Positions 19,358-27,064 of a DNA stretch of 64,000 nt are shown here, piece after piece. The stretch's first letter is position 1; every line of letters starts with the position of its first letter. Source of the stretch: Hydromonas sp. (GTDB lineage: Bacteria > Pseudomonadota > Gammaproteobacteria > Burkholderiales > Burkholderiaceae); assembly GCA_017495165.1 (NCBI GenBank), contig JAFEII010000023.1:1-64000 (forward strand), read 5' to 3'. The notes below the pieces were generated by a model. That model made no database searches and was not told where the DNA came from. It was given only the letters and a program-made list of their open reading frames with translations. Position numbers and translations under genes: made by a program.

Positions 19358-19520
19358 CGCCACCGCACGATGGGTTGTGTTCGCTCAAAAAAATGCTGGA
19401 GCAAAGACGTGAGGCTGTTCTGAAAAGGCGGCTCTACCGCAGTAAATTGCGTCAGGAATTGGCCTGCGTAAGGTCATTCAAGTCGAGAAACTGGGTTGTA
19501 TGTTTTTGGCGAATACCAGA
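19358..19520 (+). mobile_element. IS3-family remnant, copy B
   Basis: Imperfect direct repeat of 18466-18628, sharing the RH-TMGCVRSK segment of the transposase C-terminus and the downstream IS end, including TTTTGG-GAATACCAGA. One extra A in the A-run shifts the frame relative to copy A. It is truncated further at the 5' side than copy A. Confidence 0.65.
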
Positions 19521-19613
19521 CTTTATCGGACTTGTATGAGGAAGCAGTATGTGGTAAACAGTTACTAAATGAAAACACCAACTTATATTTAAGGAACTTT
19601 AAGGAACTAAATC

Positions 19614-20012
19614 ATGGAAATAATGCGTAAGGGCTTCATCTTGTTTTTAACCTGTTTATCATTGACCTCGCATGCTCAGCAAGATTTTACAATGTCTGCT
19701 GGCGTCATTGGTTCTGTTTTTGAGGACGATAATCAAGATGGCATCAGAAATAAAGGCGAAGAAGGGATGCCAGGGGTTCGTCTTGTGACGCAAGACGGTT
19801 TATTTGTTGAGACAGATGCAAATGGTCTGTTTCATATCAGTGATATCGAGTCACAAGGTTGGCGTTTTTCCATAAAATTGGATGAGCAAACATTACCCAG
19901 TGATTATGAATTGACAACACAAAACCCACAAGTGAGGTATTCATCTAGCACTTTGAGTAACTTTAGCTTTGGCGTTGCTCAACGAAAAAATATCGCTACG
20001 CCAAGCAAATAA
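19614..20012 (+). CDS. Small secreted SdrD_B-like protein
   Basis: 132 aa. A signal peptide (MEIMRKGFILFLTCLSLTSHA) is followed by one beta-sandwich domain of the SdrD_B / carboxypeptidase-regulatory type: GSVFEDDNQDGIRNKGEEG, with the DxNxDG calcium-binding loop, then PGVRLVTQDG...TDANGLFHI. In larger surface proteins such domains occur in arrays; here a single copy forms the whole protein. The start at 19614 follows AAGGAACTAA, part of a duplicated AAGGAACT; ATG 19623 is an alternative. Right after the stop a fragment encoding a lipoprotein-like segment (LAAILLGCC) runs in another frame to about 20140. Confidence 0.65.
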   Translation: MEIMRKGFILFLTCLSLTSHAQQDFTMSAGVIGSVFEDDNQDGIRNKGEEGMPGVRLVTQDGLFVETDANGLFHISDIESQGWRFSIKLDEQTLPSDYELTTQNPQVRYSSSTLSNFSFGVAQRKNIATPSK

Positions 20013-20402
20013 TAACCTCGATTTTAGCCGCAATCCTTTTGGGCTGTTGCGTTGCAAGTGGCGCATCGGTTTGTGAGCGCGCCATTGGTGACGATTCAGC
20101 GGCAATTAAAGGCGGGCGCAATAAAACTTCTGCTCAATGAACCAAAGCAGAACTTGAACAACATCGCCGCCAACGCATGTGCTCAATATTCACAGCCATG
20201 TTCTTTTAAGCACAAACTGCTCTGCAACCATTGCGGCGTAAGGGGCTTTCACATGAGTTGGTTTGCTGCGCGCAGCCAATCTGCGATTGAGCTTGATTTC
20301 TGCTTTATCGTCAATGCTAAAACCAACCCATCATGCCGTGGCGGGCAAGGGCATCTTGATCAAGCAAGTAGATTGCGGGTCAAGGCCCGCAATGATTTGG
20401 GA
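20013..20402. other. Gene-poor stretch with a decayed lipoprotein-like fragment
   Basis: The frame at 20012-20140 reads ITSILAAILLGCCVASG..., a lipoprotein-signal-like segment without a start codon, ending at TGA. A longer plus-strand frame (20052-20567) overlaps the inhibitor gene and looks spurious. The hairpin ATTGCGGG-tcaagg-CCCGCAAT at 20372-20393 lies just beyond the inhibitor stop and may end its transcript. Confidence 0.4.
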
Positions 20403-20831
20403 TTATTTAACCGTTATGTTGTACACCGCCACATGCGTGGCCGCAATATCTTTTTCCCAAGGACGGCGATACTCGAAGCGCAGCGTTTGTTGACCCTTTT
20501 TGACCGCCTCAAACTTCCAAACATCAACACCACCCACACCAACCATATTTACATGATTCTTTTCTGACTCAAATACCCGCTCACCTTGCTTCAAAGCATC
20601 TCCGACGTTTTCGACTAAAGTCCAGCTGTATCCTGTACTCGGATTGCTCGCCAAACGCGCGTTAAAGGTTTCTCCAAGCGACAATTGCATGATTTGAGCC
20701 GATACCGCGTGCTCTACCACCACTGCGTTGTTAACAGAATTGGCGCGCTCAGCTTCATGCGCACATGCGCTCAAAGCGATTGTTGAAGCCATTACCAATG
20801 GCAAACAGGTTTTTTTTTGAAAAAATTTCAT
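20403..20831 (-). CDS. Chagasin-type (I42) cysteine-protease inhibitor lipoprotein
   Basis: 142 aa. A lipobox ALSAC places the lipidated Cys at residue 23, so the mature protein is membrane-anchored in the periplasm. The inhibitor I42 motifs are present in order: NPSTGYSW (L4-type loop), GVGGVDVWKFEA (L2-type loop GxGG) and RRPWEKD (L6-type loop). Proteins of this family block papain-like cysteine proteases. AAGGAGAG precedes the ATG. It stands alone on the minus strand in an accessory region. Confidence 0.8.
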   Translation of the reverse strand: MKFFQKKTCLPLVMASTIALSACAHEAERANSVNNAVVVEHAVSAQIMQLSLGETFNARLASNPSTGYSWTLVENVGDALKQGERVFESEKNHVNMVGVGGVDVWKFEAVKKGQQTLRFEYRRPWEKDIAATHVAVYNITVK

Positions 20832-21055
20832 GGTCTCTCCTTGCTAAAAAACGAACACTCAAACAAACCGCAGTACGGCGATTACCCCAACAATTCTTTG
20901 ACAATAGCCTCAGCCACATAAATATCATCGGCAGCTGCGGATAACATTTCCCTTGCATCGCCCGCGCACCCACCCGCTGGATACAAGCCTTGGGCGGGAT
21001 GTTATACACATGAACTGTATATGTCAATGATTGCATCGGATGTCATTGGACAATA

Positions 21056-21088
21056 AAAAACCCCTAACGCAAGGTTTACGGGGTTTTT
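21056..21088 (-). terminator. Terminator resembling the ssrA terminator (duplicated copy)
   Basis: AAAAACCCC-TAA...TTA-(C)-GGGGTTTTT. It closely resembles the hairpin at 22212-22246, and the flanks ATTGGACAATAAAA / ATTAGACAAAGAAA also match. The copy lies downstream of yoeB on the minus strand and may be the far boundary of a small integrated element. Confidence 0.6.
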
Positions 21089-21127
21089 GGGATTTTATCG
21101 GATGTTATCGAGGCAATCGTTCAATCA

Positions 21128-21385
21128 TTAATAATGATACCTACACGCGATAACCGCTAGTTCGTTATCGGTCACTGCGTACACAAGCCTGTGCTTTTCA
21201 TCGATGCGCCTGCTCCAAAACCCTGTTAAATTTTCGCGCAGCGGTTCGGGTTTGCCAATGCCATCAAATGGCTCACGCAGCGTGTTTTGTATCAGCGCAT
21301 TGATGCGTTTGAGCGTTTTTTTATCTTGCCCTTGCCAATACACATAATCCGCCCACGCCCGCTCGGTGAATGAGAGTTTGCGCAT
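21128..21385 (-). CDS. yoeB: YoeB-type mRNA interferase toxin
   Basis: 85 aa from ATG 21385 (MRKLSFTERAWADYVYWQ); an ATG three codons upstream overlaps the antitoxin by 8 bases and is also possible. The sequence follows E. coli YoeB: KRINALI, GKPEPLRENLTGFWSRRID, HRLVYAV and the catalytic tail CRYHY. The toxin is a ribosome-dependent endoribonuclease that cuts mRNA in the A site. It is immediately downstream of its antitoxin and within an integrase-containing segment beside ssrA. Confidence 0.92.
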   Translation of the reverse strand: MRKLSFTERAWADYVYWQGQDKKTLKRINALIQNTLREPFDGIGKPEPLRENLTGFWSRRIDEKHRLVYAVTDNELAVIACRYHY

Positions 21386-21386
21386 G

Positions 21387-21644
21387 TTATTCATCGTCTA
21401 ATAGTTTGCGCTCTTGCGCTTGCCCTGCACGGTATTGCTCGATGGATTTTGCCAAGTGTTGGGCGTTTGCTGGATTTGAAAGTAGGTACAAAGTTTCTTT
21501 CATGCTTTCGTACATGCTGCGCCCCATCAAAACTGCGTCCTCACCATCGCGCCTGTGAATGATGGTGATGTCTGCATCGTCGATGGTGTTGTCAATCACG
21601 CGTTTAAAATTATTGCGTGCTTCGGTGTAGGTGAGTATTTGCAT
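21387..21644 (-). CDS. yefM: YefM/Phd-family antitoxin
   Basis: 85 aa: MQILTYTEARNNFKRVIDN at the N-terminus is the Phd/YefM DNA-binding dimer fold, and the C-terminal half with LYLLSNPANAQHLAKSIEQ wraps the toxin. It neutralises YoeB and represses the operon with it. It starts behind AGGGGC and ends one base before (or overlaps) the toxin start. Confidence 0.92.
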   Translation of the reverse strand: MQILTYTEARNNFKRVIDNTIDDADITIIHRRDGEDAVLMGRSMYESMKETLYLLSNPANAQHLAKSIEQYRAGQAQERKLLDDE

Positions 21645-21669
21645 GGCGCGCCCCTATATGTGCGTTATT

Positions 21670-21685
21670 CTGTACAGGTATGATA
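21670..21685 (-). promoter_or_regulatory. Promoter/operator of yefM-yoeB
   Basis: Minus-strand TATCAT (21680-21685) can serve as -10. The palindrome CTGTACAG (21670-21677) lies at the expected transcription start. YefM-YoeB operators in E. coli have a TGTACA core, so this is a plausible autoregulatory site. Confidence 0.5.
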
Positions 21686-21739
21686 GCATTGTTTGGCTGT
21701 GTTTGGACGTTCTTGTGCGTATTGGGCTGGGTTGTTGCG

Positions 21740-22113
21740 TTACGCCCACATTTTAATAACCGCCGCACTCGCTTTGAGTTCATCAAGAGAATCACCCCAT
21801 GTTTGCATCATGATTTTTCTATCGTCAAGGTATTTGATGCGGTTGTACGCTGTGCCCAAAGCGTCAGGCACGCGGTGGGCTAATTGGTGCTCATTGATTT
21901 GAGTTTTGAGCGTATCGCGCTCGGTGCGTGCTGTTTTTAATGATACATCGGGATATAAGCCCAATGACAACATTTGTTCTTTGCCCTCAAACTGAAAGCG
22001 ATAATGCTACCGCTTTGAGCCGTTGGGTTCAATGTGCAAAAATAAACCGCCACCATCAGATAGTTTTTGCGTTTTATCGCTTGGTTTGCTGTTTTTGATG
22101 ATGGGGTTGTTTC
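21740..22113 (-). pseudogene. Dead P4-type tyrosine integrase next to ssrA
   Basis: Read on the minus strand: KPSDKTQKLSDGGGLFLHIE, PNGSKR, an in-frame TAG where the family has Trp, HYRFQFEGKEQ, LSLGLYPDVSLKTARTERD, then a direct jump to the family's C-terminus HQLAHRVPDALGTAYNR and YLDDRKIMMQTWGDSLDELK. The N-terminal DUF4102 arm-binding domain and last helix are therefore present, but the central core and the whole catalytic domain (R-HxxR-Y) are deleted. P4-type integrases commonly insert at tRNA genes and ssrA; ssrA is 165 bases away. Confidence 0.85.
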
Positions 22114-22211
22114 ATGGCTGGGTAACACCCTGTGAAAAAGTGCAGTTACCCAATAAGTTGCCCATTTTCACTATGGATATCAATGTTTTTCATCGTTTGC
22201 ATTAGACAAAG

Positions 22212-22246
22212 AAAAACCCCGTAACGCAATGTTTACGGGGCTTTTT
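22212..22246 (-). terminator. Terminator of ssrA
   Basis: AAAAACCCCGTAA-N8-TTACGGGG-C-TTTTT, read on the minus strand as GCCCCGTAA...TTACGGGGTTTTT, 32 bases downstream of the mature tmRNA 3' end. Confidence 0.85.
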
Positions 22247-22277
22247 GTACTTCTTTGGTTGTTACCGTTTATGTCTT

Positions 22278-22633
22278 TGGTGGAGGCGGGGGGAATCGAA
22301 CCCCCGTCCGCAAACCCTCTACGAAGAGTTCTACATGCTTAGCTGACGTTTTTTAAACTTTAGCGAGTGTCACACCAACGCAGCTGGCGTTTGTCCCGCG
22401 ATTGACCTTGGATTTAAACCATATTTAAGTCACCCAAATACAGTCGATTCTTTGTAAATGACGCCATTATCCCAACCAAAGACAACTGGGAACGGCGGCT
22501 AGCGAGCGATTAAGCTGCTAATGCGAACGATTTATTGTTTGCGTTTAAGTTTTTTCTATTTGATTTACGAGGTGAATAGTCCTCGGCATGCCCTCAAGCG
22601 CTTTGTAGCCCACGTCGAAGCCTGGTCGCCCCC
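22278..22633 (-). ncRNA. ssrA: Transfer-messenger RNA
   Basis: About 356 nt. The 5' end GGGGGCG pairs with CGCCTCC of the 3' end, which finishes with encoded CCA; the T-arm GGTTCGATTCCCCCC is present and the 5' part carries GACCAGGCTTCGACGTGGG. The tag frame is 22542-22510 (GCA AAC AAT ... GCT TAA), giving ANNKSFALAA after the charged alanine. The ALAA end is the proteolysis signal. An extended -10 (TGGTACACT, 22661-22669 minus) lies upstream, and a TTCACAG/CTGTGAA inverted repeat is in the 5' leader (22637-22652). Confidence 0.97.
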
Positions 22634-22704
22634 GTGTTCACAGTGCTGTGAAGAGCGTGCAGTGTACCACAAATTCTCATTATCGGCTTTACAACGTGTG
22701 TGGG

Positions 22705-22710
22705 TATAAT
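22705..22710 (+). promoter_or_regulatory. -10 box directly before the epimerase-like gene
   Basis: Perfect TATAAT whose end is only six bases from the ATG at 22717. Transcription from it would start at or next to the ATG, giving a leaderless mRNA. No clear -35 at 17 bp is seen. Confidence 0.5.
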
Positions 22711-22716
22711 GCAAAA

Positions 22717-23586
22717 ATGAAAAAACTACTGATTCTTGGCTTGGGCGATATTGCGCGCCGTGCGTTGCCGCTCCTTGGTGAATGGGATGTGATTGCGCCC
22801 AATCACGCGGCGTTTGATTTAGACCATCCTGATTTTGCGGTGCTGCCGCGTGAGATTGATGCCCTTTTTTACACGGTTGCGCCGTTGGCAGGGCAAATGG
22901 CAGACGTTCGACTGGCGCATCTGCTGGCGTTTTGGCGCGCCCAACACATCGCCCCCAAGCATATTGTCTACATCAGCACATCAGGCGTGTATGGCGACTG
23001 TGCGGGTCAATGGGTCGACGAGCGCCGCGCGCTTGCGCCCATTAGTCCACGCGGGGCTTTGCGGGTCAATGCTGAGCAACAATGGCAAGACTTTGCGCAG
23101 CACATGAATGTGAGCCTCACTATTTTGCGTGCGCCTGGAATTTATGCGTTAGAGCGTTTGCCGTTGCAACGGCTGCGCGATAAAACCCCGATTTTATTAG
23201 AGTCAGAAGACGGGTACAGCAACCATATTCACGCCGATGATTTGGCCAATATGTGCGCGGCGGCACTCAAACAGCCGCAAGGCACGCAAATTTACAACGC
23301 CTGCGATGATGTGCCGCTCAAAATGGGCGACTGGTTTTGTGCTTTGGCGGGTGCGACGGGGTTTGAGCCGCCTGAACGGGTCAGCAAAGCCACGTTGAAG
23401 GCGCAAGTAAGCGCAATGCAATGGAGCTTTGTGCGCGAGTCGCGCCAACTTGCCAACGATAAAATCAAGCAAGGTTTGGGCGTGACGCTGCGCTATCCAT
23501 CCGTGCTTGATTTTTTGGCTGAGCATCGGGAAGTTTTGAGCAAATTGGCTTTAGCTAAAGTCGATTTGAGTGCAAAAATACCATAA
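22717..23586 (+). CDS. NAD(P)-dependent epimerase/dehydratase-like protein
   Basis: 289 aa from ATG 22717. The Rossmann N-terminus is MKKLLILGLGDIARRALPLL (GxGxxxR variant); the SDR-like catalytic region has STSGVYGDCAGQWVDE, where the usual YxxxK is not clearly conserved (the family replaces it with RVNAEQQW). The middle SNHIHADDLANM and late TLRYPSVLDFL are typical of the YeeZ-like atypical SDR group. Substrate unknown. The gene diverges from ssrA and is followed by its own terminator. No Shine-Dalgarno is visible. Confidence 0.8.
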   Translation: MKKLLILGLGDIARRALPLLGEWDVIAPNHAAFDLDHPDFAVLPREIDALFYTVAPLAGQMADVRLAHLLAFWRAQHIAPKHIVYISTSGVYGDCAGQWVDERRALAPISPRGALRVNAEQQWQDFAQHMNVSLTILRAPGIYALERLPLQRLRDKTPILLESEDGYSNHIHADDLANMCAAALKQPQGTQIYNACDDVPLKMGDWFCALAGATGFEPPERVSKATLKAQVSAMQWSFVRESRQLANDKIKQGLGVTLRYPSVLDFLAEHREVLSKLALAKVDLSAKIP

Positions 23587-23603
23587 AAATGGCTTTAAAA
23601 CAC

Positions 23604-23635
23604 AAGGGCGCACCAAAACGGTGCGCCCTTTTTTT
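23604..23635 (+). terminator. Terminator after the epimerase-like gene
   Basis: AAGGGCGCACC-aaaac-GGTGCGCCCTT followed by a run of T's. Confidence 0.9.
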
Positions 23636-23674
23636 GTGCGTTTTGGATGGGATTTTCAGGGTAAATAAAACAGT

Positions 23675-23691
23675 TGCACCAATCTGGTGTT
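23675..23691 (+). promoter_or_regulatory. NtrC-like binding site upstream of urtA
   Basis: TGCACCAATCTGGTGTT matches the NtrC consensus TGCACY-N4-TGGTGCA at every fixed position except the last two. It lies 219 bases ahead of urtA, a reasonable enhancer distance for a nitrogen-controlled operon. No correctly spaced sigma-54 -24/-12 element was found downstream. Confidence 0.45.
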
Positions 23692-23784
23692 TTTACGGTC
23701 TGGCACGAATGCGATTGCACCGAAATATGGAAATTTGACCGTTTGAAAGCGATATTTTCAGAAATTAAACCCAAAAACACAGCC

Positions 23785-23813
23785 TTGATAATAAAAAAAC
23801 TCTGTTTTAGACT
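23785..23813 (+). promoter_or_regulatory. Candidate sigma-70 promoter of urtA
   Basis: TTGATA, 17-bp spacer, TAGACT; about 80 bases ahead of the urtA start codon. Confidence 0.4.
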
Positions 23814-23893
23814 GGGTTCGTTCGCCAAAAGCAATCAACACATTTGACGAAAAACGGTTTTATTTCAACAAGCAACTCTACAAAGGAATGGCA

Positions 23894-25219
23894 ATGAAAA
23901 AAGGACGTTTTATCTTATCCGCGCTGTGCGCAATGCTTTTAATGGTGGGCTGTGGGCAAAAAGCAGCAGACAAACCCGCCGATGCAAAACCCGTGTCGGC
24001 ATCGACTGACACGATTAAAGTCGGTGTATTGCATTCGCTCTCAGGCACGATGGCGATTTCAGAGACCACGCTCAAAGACACGGTGTTGATGCTGATTGAT
24101 GAGCAAAACAAAAAAGGCGGCGTATTGGGCAAAAAACTCGAACCCGTCGTGGTTGATCCTGCGTCCAATTGGCCATTGTTTGCCGAAAAGGCCCGCGAAT
24201 TGATTACCAAAGACAACGTGTCGGTGGTGTTTGGCGGCTGGACATCGGTGTCGCGCAAATCGATGTTGCCCGTGTTTGAAGAGCTCAACAGCATTTTGTT
24301 TTACCCCGTGCAATACGAGGGCGAAGAGTCGTCTAAAAACGTGTTTTACACAGGCGCAGCACCGAACCAACAAGCGATTCCTGCGGTGGATTATTTGATG
24401 AAAGAGGGCGCGGTCAAGCGTTGGGTCTTGGCGGGCACGGATTACGTGTATCCACGCACGACCAATAAAATTTTGCAAGCGTATCTGCTCAGCAAAGGCG
24501 TGAAAAAAGAAGACATCATGGTCAATTACACGCCATTTGGTCAATCCGACTGGCAGTCGATTGTATCGGACATCAAAAAATTTGGCAGTACAGGCAAAAA
24601 AACCGCAGTGATTTCAACCATCAATGGCGATGCGAATGTGCCGTTTTACAAAGAACTCGCCAACAACAAAATCACGCCAGATGTGATGCCCGTGATTGCG
24701 TTTTCAGTCGGGGAAGAGGAGTTGTCAGGGATTGATGCCAAGCCGTTGGTTGGGCATTTGGCCGCGTGGAATTACTTCCAGAGCGTGGACACGCCCGCGA
24801 ATAAAGACTTCACAGCCAAATGGCGCGCCTTTATCAAAAACGACAAGCGCACGGTAAATGATCCGATGGAGGCGACTTACATTGGCTTTAATTTATGGGT
24901 CAAAGCGGTGGAAAAAGCAGGCACGACCGACCCGCAAGCGGTGCAAAAAGCCATGATTGGTCTGGAAACACCTAACTTAACAGGCGGCGTTGCCAAAATG
25001 CTCCCCAATCACCACATCACCAAACCCGTCTTGATTGGTGAAATCCAAGAAAACGGTCAGTTTGACGTGGTCTGGAAGTCATCTGATTTGATTGAAGGCG
25101 ACGCGTGGTCTGATTTCTTGGACGGGTCAAAAGACCTGATTGCGGATTGGACCGACCCAGTCAAATGCGGCGCATTCAACAAAGTAACCAAAACCTGCCA
25201 AGGCGCGGCTGCGAAGTAA
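23894..25219 (+). CDS. urtA: Urea ABC transporter, substrate-binding protein
   Basis: 441 aa. ATG 23894 is chosen over 23888 because AAAGGA needs the extra spacing. Lipoprotein signal MKKGRFILSALCAMLLMVGC, with Cys20 lipidated; the mature part is a type I periplasmic binding protein with IKVGVLHSLSGTMA at the start, GGWTSVSRKSMLPVFEE, and PVQYEGEESS, which are UrtA hallmarks rather than generic branched-chain amino acid binders. It delivers urea to UrtBC. First gene of urtABCDE. Confidence 0.96.
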   Translation: MKKGRFILSALCAMLLMVGCGQKAADKPADAKPVSASTDTIKVGVLHSLSGTMAISETTLKDTVLMLIDEQNKKGGVLGKKLEPVVVDPASNWPLFAEKARELITKDNVSVVFGGWTSVSRKSMLPVFEELNSILFYPVQYEGEESSKNVFYTGAAPNQQAIPAVDYLMKEGAVKRWVLAGTDYVYPRTTNKILQAYLLSKGVKKEDIMVNYTPFGQSDWQSIVSDIKKFGSTGKKTAVISTINGDANVPFYKELANNKITPDVMPVIAFSVGEEELSGIDAKPLVGHLAAWNYFQSVDTPANKDFTAKWRAFIKNDKRTVNDPMEATYIGFNLWVKAVEKAGTTDPQAVQKAMIGLETPNLTGGVAKMLPNHHITKPVLIGEIQENGQFDVVWKSSDLIEGDAWSDFLDGSKDLIADWTDPVKCGAFNKVTKTCQGAAAK

Positions 25220-25228
25220 ATTGAAATC

Positions 25229-25287
25229 GTAGGGGCGCAATTTATTACGCCCTGTACTGGAAAGGGCTTGATGAATCAAGCCCCTAC
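25229..25287. repeat. Palindromic repeat between urtA and urtB
   Basis: Starts GTAGGGG and ends CCCCTAC, with inner hairpins GGGCG-N9-CGCCC and AGGGCTTGAT-GA-ATCAAGCCC. It belongs to the GTAGGG.../...CCCTAC family seen elsewhere in the window. A second partial motif GTAGGGCGGGCAT lies at about 25320. Confidence 0.7.
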
Positions 25288-25408
25288 AAAATCAACCCCT
25301 ATAAAATACTAAAAATTAGGTAGGGCGGGCATCGTTTAATGACCGCGTTTGAAAAGCAATATACATAGAACCCAACAATCACACGATTGAACCCTTAAAG
25401 AGACACTT

Positions 25409-27064
25409 ATGTTTTTACAAAATTTGCCCCAACTCATGCGGCGCAGTGTTTTTTATGTGCTGTTATGCGGTTTTTTAATCGGTTTAAACGCGCAAGCAAT
25501 CAGCGTACCCGCACCCGCCGAAACAACGCCAGCGGTTGGTTTTAATAATATTGAATCAGCCCTCAAAGGTTTGCAAGCCGACGATTTGGCAGCCAAACAA
25601 GCTGCGGTTGAACAACTCCCCAGCTTTAATCACCCCCAAACCGAAGCGATTTTATCCGCACTTGCCGATGGCAAATTATGGGTCGATGGTGAGCAATTCA
25701 TCATTGCCAGCGATGCGGCAGGCAAGTCTCAGGCGCATTTGGCACTCAAACCTGAGCAAAGCGTTGATGCCACAGCAGACGCAAAAAAAATCACCATCAA
25801 CAATAAAATCCGTTTGTGGATTAAAAACTACGTCGCCGAACACGCGCTGGCAAGATCGGACGCAGGCAAACGCCTCGCGGCAATGAAGCAAGTCATGGAC
25901 AAAACCGATGGCGCGGTGTTAAAGCAAGTGCAACAAGCCATGAGCGTTGAGCAAAATTCAGGGATTAAAACCCTCATGTTGATTTACCTTGCCAAAGCCG
26001 ATTTGCGCGCCAGTGATTTGACTTTGCACAACAAAGCGATTGACACATTAAGCAACGCCGCCGACCCAACCAGCCACGAAGCCTTAACCGCTTACATTGA
26101 AACCGCGCCCAACGCCGCACTCAAGGCGCAAGCTGCGGCTGGAATCAAAAGCATCGACAATAAGCTGTCAATGCTCAAAGGCGTAGAGACCGTATCGTTT
26201 GGTTTGAGCCTAGGTTCGGTGCTCGTTTTATCCGCGATTGGTCTGGCGATTACATTTGGCGTGATGGGCGTGATTAACATGGCACATGGCGAGCTGATGA
26301 TGATCGGCGCGTATTGCGCGTATGTTGTGCAATTGCTCATGCCCAATTACATTGAATGGTCGATTTTAGTGGCAATTCCAGTGGCGTTTGTCGTCAGTGG
26401 TATGGTTGGTGTGTTGATTGAGCGATTTGTGGTGCGCTATTTGTACGGCAGGCCATTAGAAACATTGCTCGCCACGTTTGGCGTGAGTTTGATTTTACAA
26501 CAAGCGGTGCGTACGGTGTTTTCGCCACTCAACAAAATGGTGCAAGCCCCACAATGGATGAGCGGTGCATGGGAAATCAGCCCCGGTTTGTCGCTCACGT
26601 GGAATCGAGTTTACATCATCATTTTTTGCCTGGCTTGTTTTTTCACTTTGCTCGCAATTATGCGTAAAACACGGTTGGGCTTAGAAGTTCGTGCCGTCTC
26701 ACAAAATCGCGGCATGGCTCGTGCTATGGGCATCAGTGACCGCAAAGTCGATATGCTCACTTTTGCGCTTGGCTCAGGTGTGGCTGGTGTGGCGGGTGTG
26801 GCGTTGTCACAGTTGACCAATGTGGGGCCCAGCTTGGGGCAGGCTTACATTGTGGACTCGTTCATGGTTGTGGTGGTCGGCGGCGTGGGCAATTTGTGGG
26901 GGACTTTGGTGTCAGGCTTGGCGTTGGGCGTACTTAATAAACTGTTTGAGCCTTGGTTGGGCGCGGTACTTGCTAAGGTGATTGTCTTGGTTTTAATTAT
27001 TTTATTCATTCAAAAATACCCTCGCGGTTTATTTCCACAAAAAGGACGTTCAGCTGATGAATAA
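25409..27064 (+). CDS. urtB: Urea ABC transporter permease UrtB
   Basis: 551 aa. Signal-like first segment, then a soluble periplasmic N-terminal extension (about 35-235) usual for proteobacterial UrtB, then a LivH-type permease domain (about 250-545) with some eight membrane segments. Motifs: GVMGVINMAHGELMMIGAY, FGVSLILQQAVR, VVVVGGVGNLWGTLVSG. It overlaps urtC by eight bases (ATGAATAA), which indicates translational coupling. Confidence 0.95.
   Translation: MFLQNLPQLMRRSVFYVLLCGFLIGLNAQAISVPAPAETTPAVGFNNIESALKGLQADDLAAKQAAVEQLPSFNHPQTEAILSALADGKLWVDGEQFIIASDAAGKSQAHLALKPEQSVDATADAKKITINNKIRLWIKNYVAEHALARSDAGKRLAAMKQVMDKTDGAVLKQVQQAMSVEQNSGIKTLMLIYLAKADLRASDLTLHNKAIDTLSNAADPTSHEALTAYIETAPNAALKAQAAAGIKSIDNKLSMLKGVETVSFGLSLGSVLVLSAIGLAITFGVMGVINMAHGELMMIGAYCAYVVQLLMPNYIEWSILVAIPVAFVVSGMVGVLIERFVVRYLYGRPLETLLATFGVSLILQQAVRTVFSPLNKMVQAPQWMSGAWEISPGLSLTWNRVYIIIFCLACFFTLLAIMRKTRLGLEVRAVSQNRGMARAMGISDRKVDMLTFALGSGVAGVAGVALSQLTNVGPSLGQAYIVDSFMVVVVGGVGNLWGTLVSGLALGVLNKLFEPWLGAVLAKVIVLVLIILFIQKYPRGLFPQKGRSADE

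Noticed and set aside
20052..20567. 171-codon plus-strand frame
   Set aside because: No ribosome-binding site, Cys/His-rich random-looking sequence, and it overlaps the well-supported I42 inhibitor gene.
23701..23725. Sigma-54-like sequence TGGCACG...TTGCA upstream of urtA
   Set aside because: The GG and GC elements are 13 bases apart instead of the required 10, so it cannot work as a normal -24/-12 promoter.
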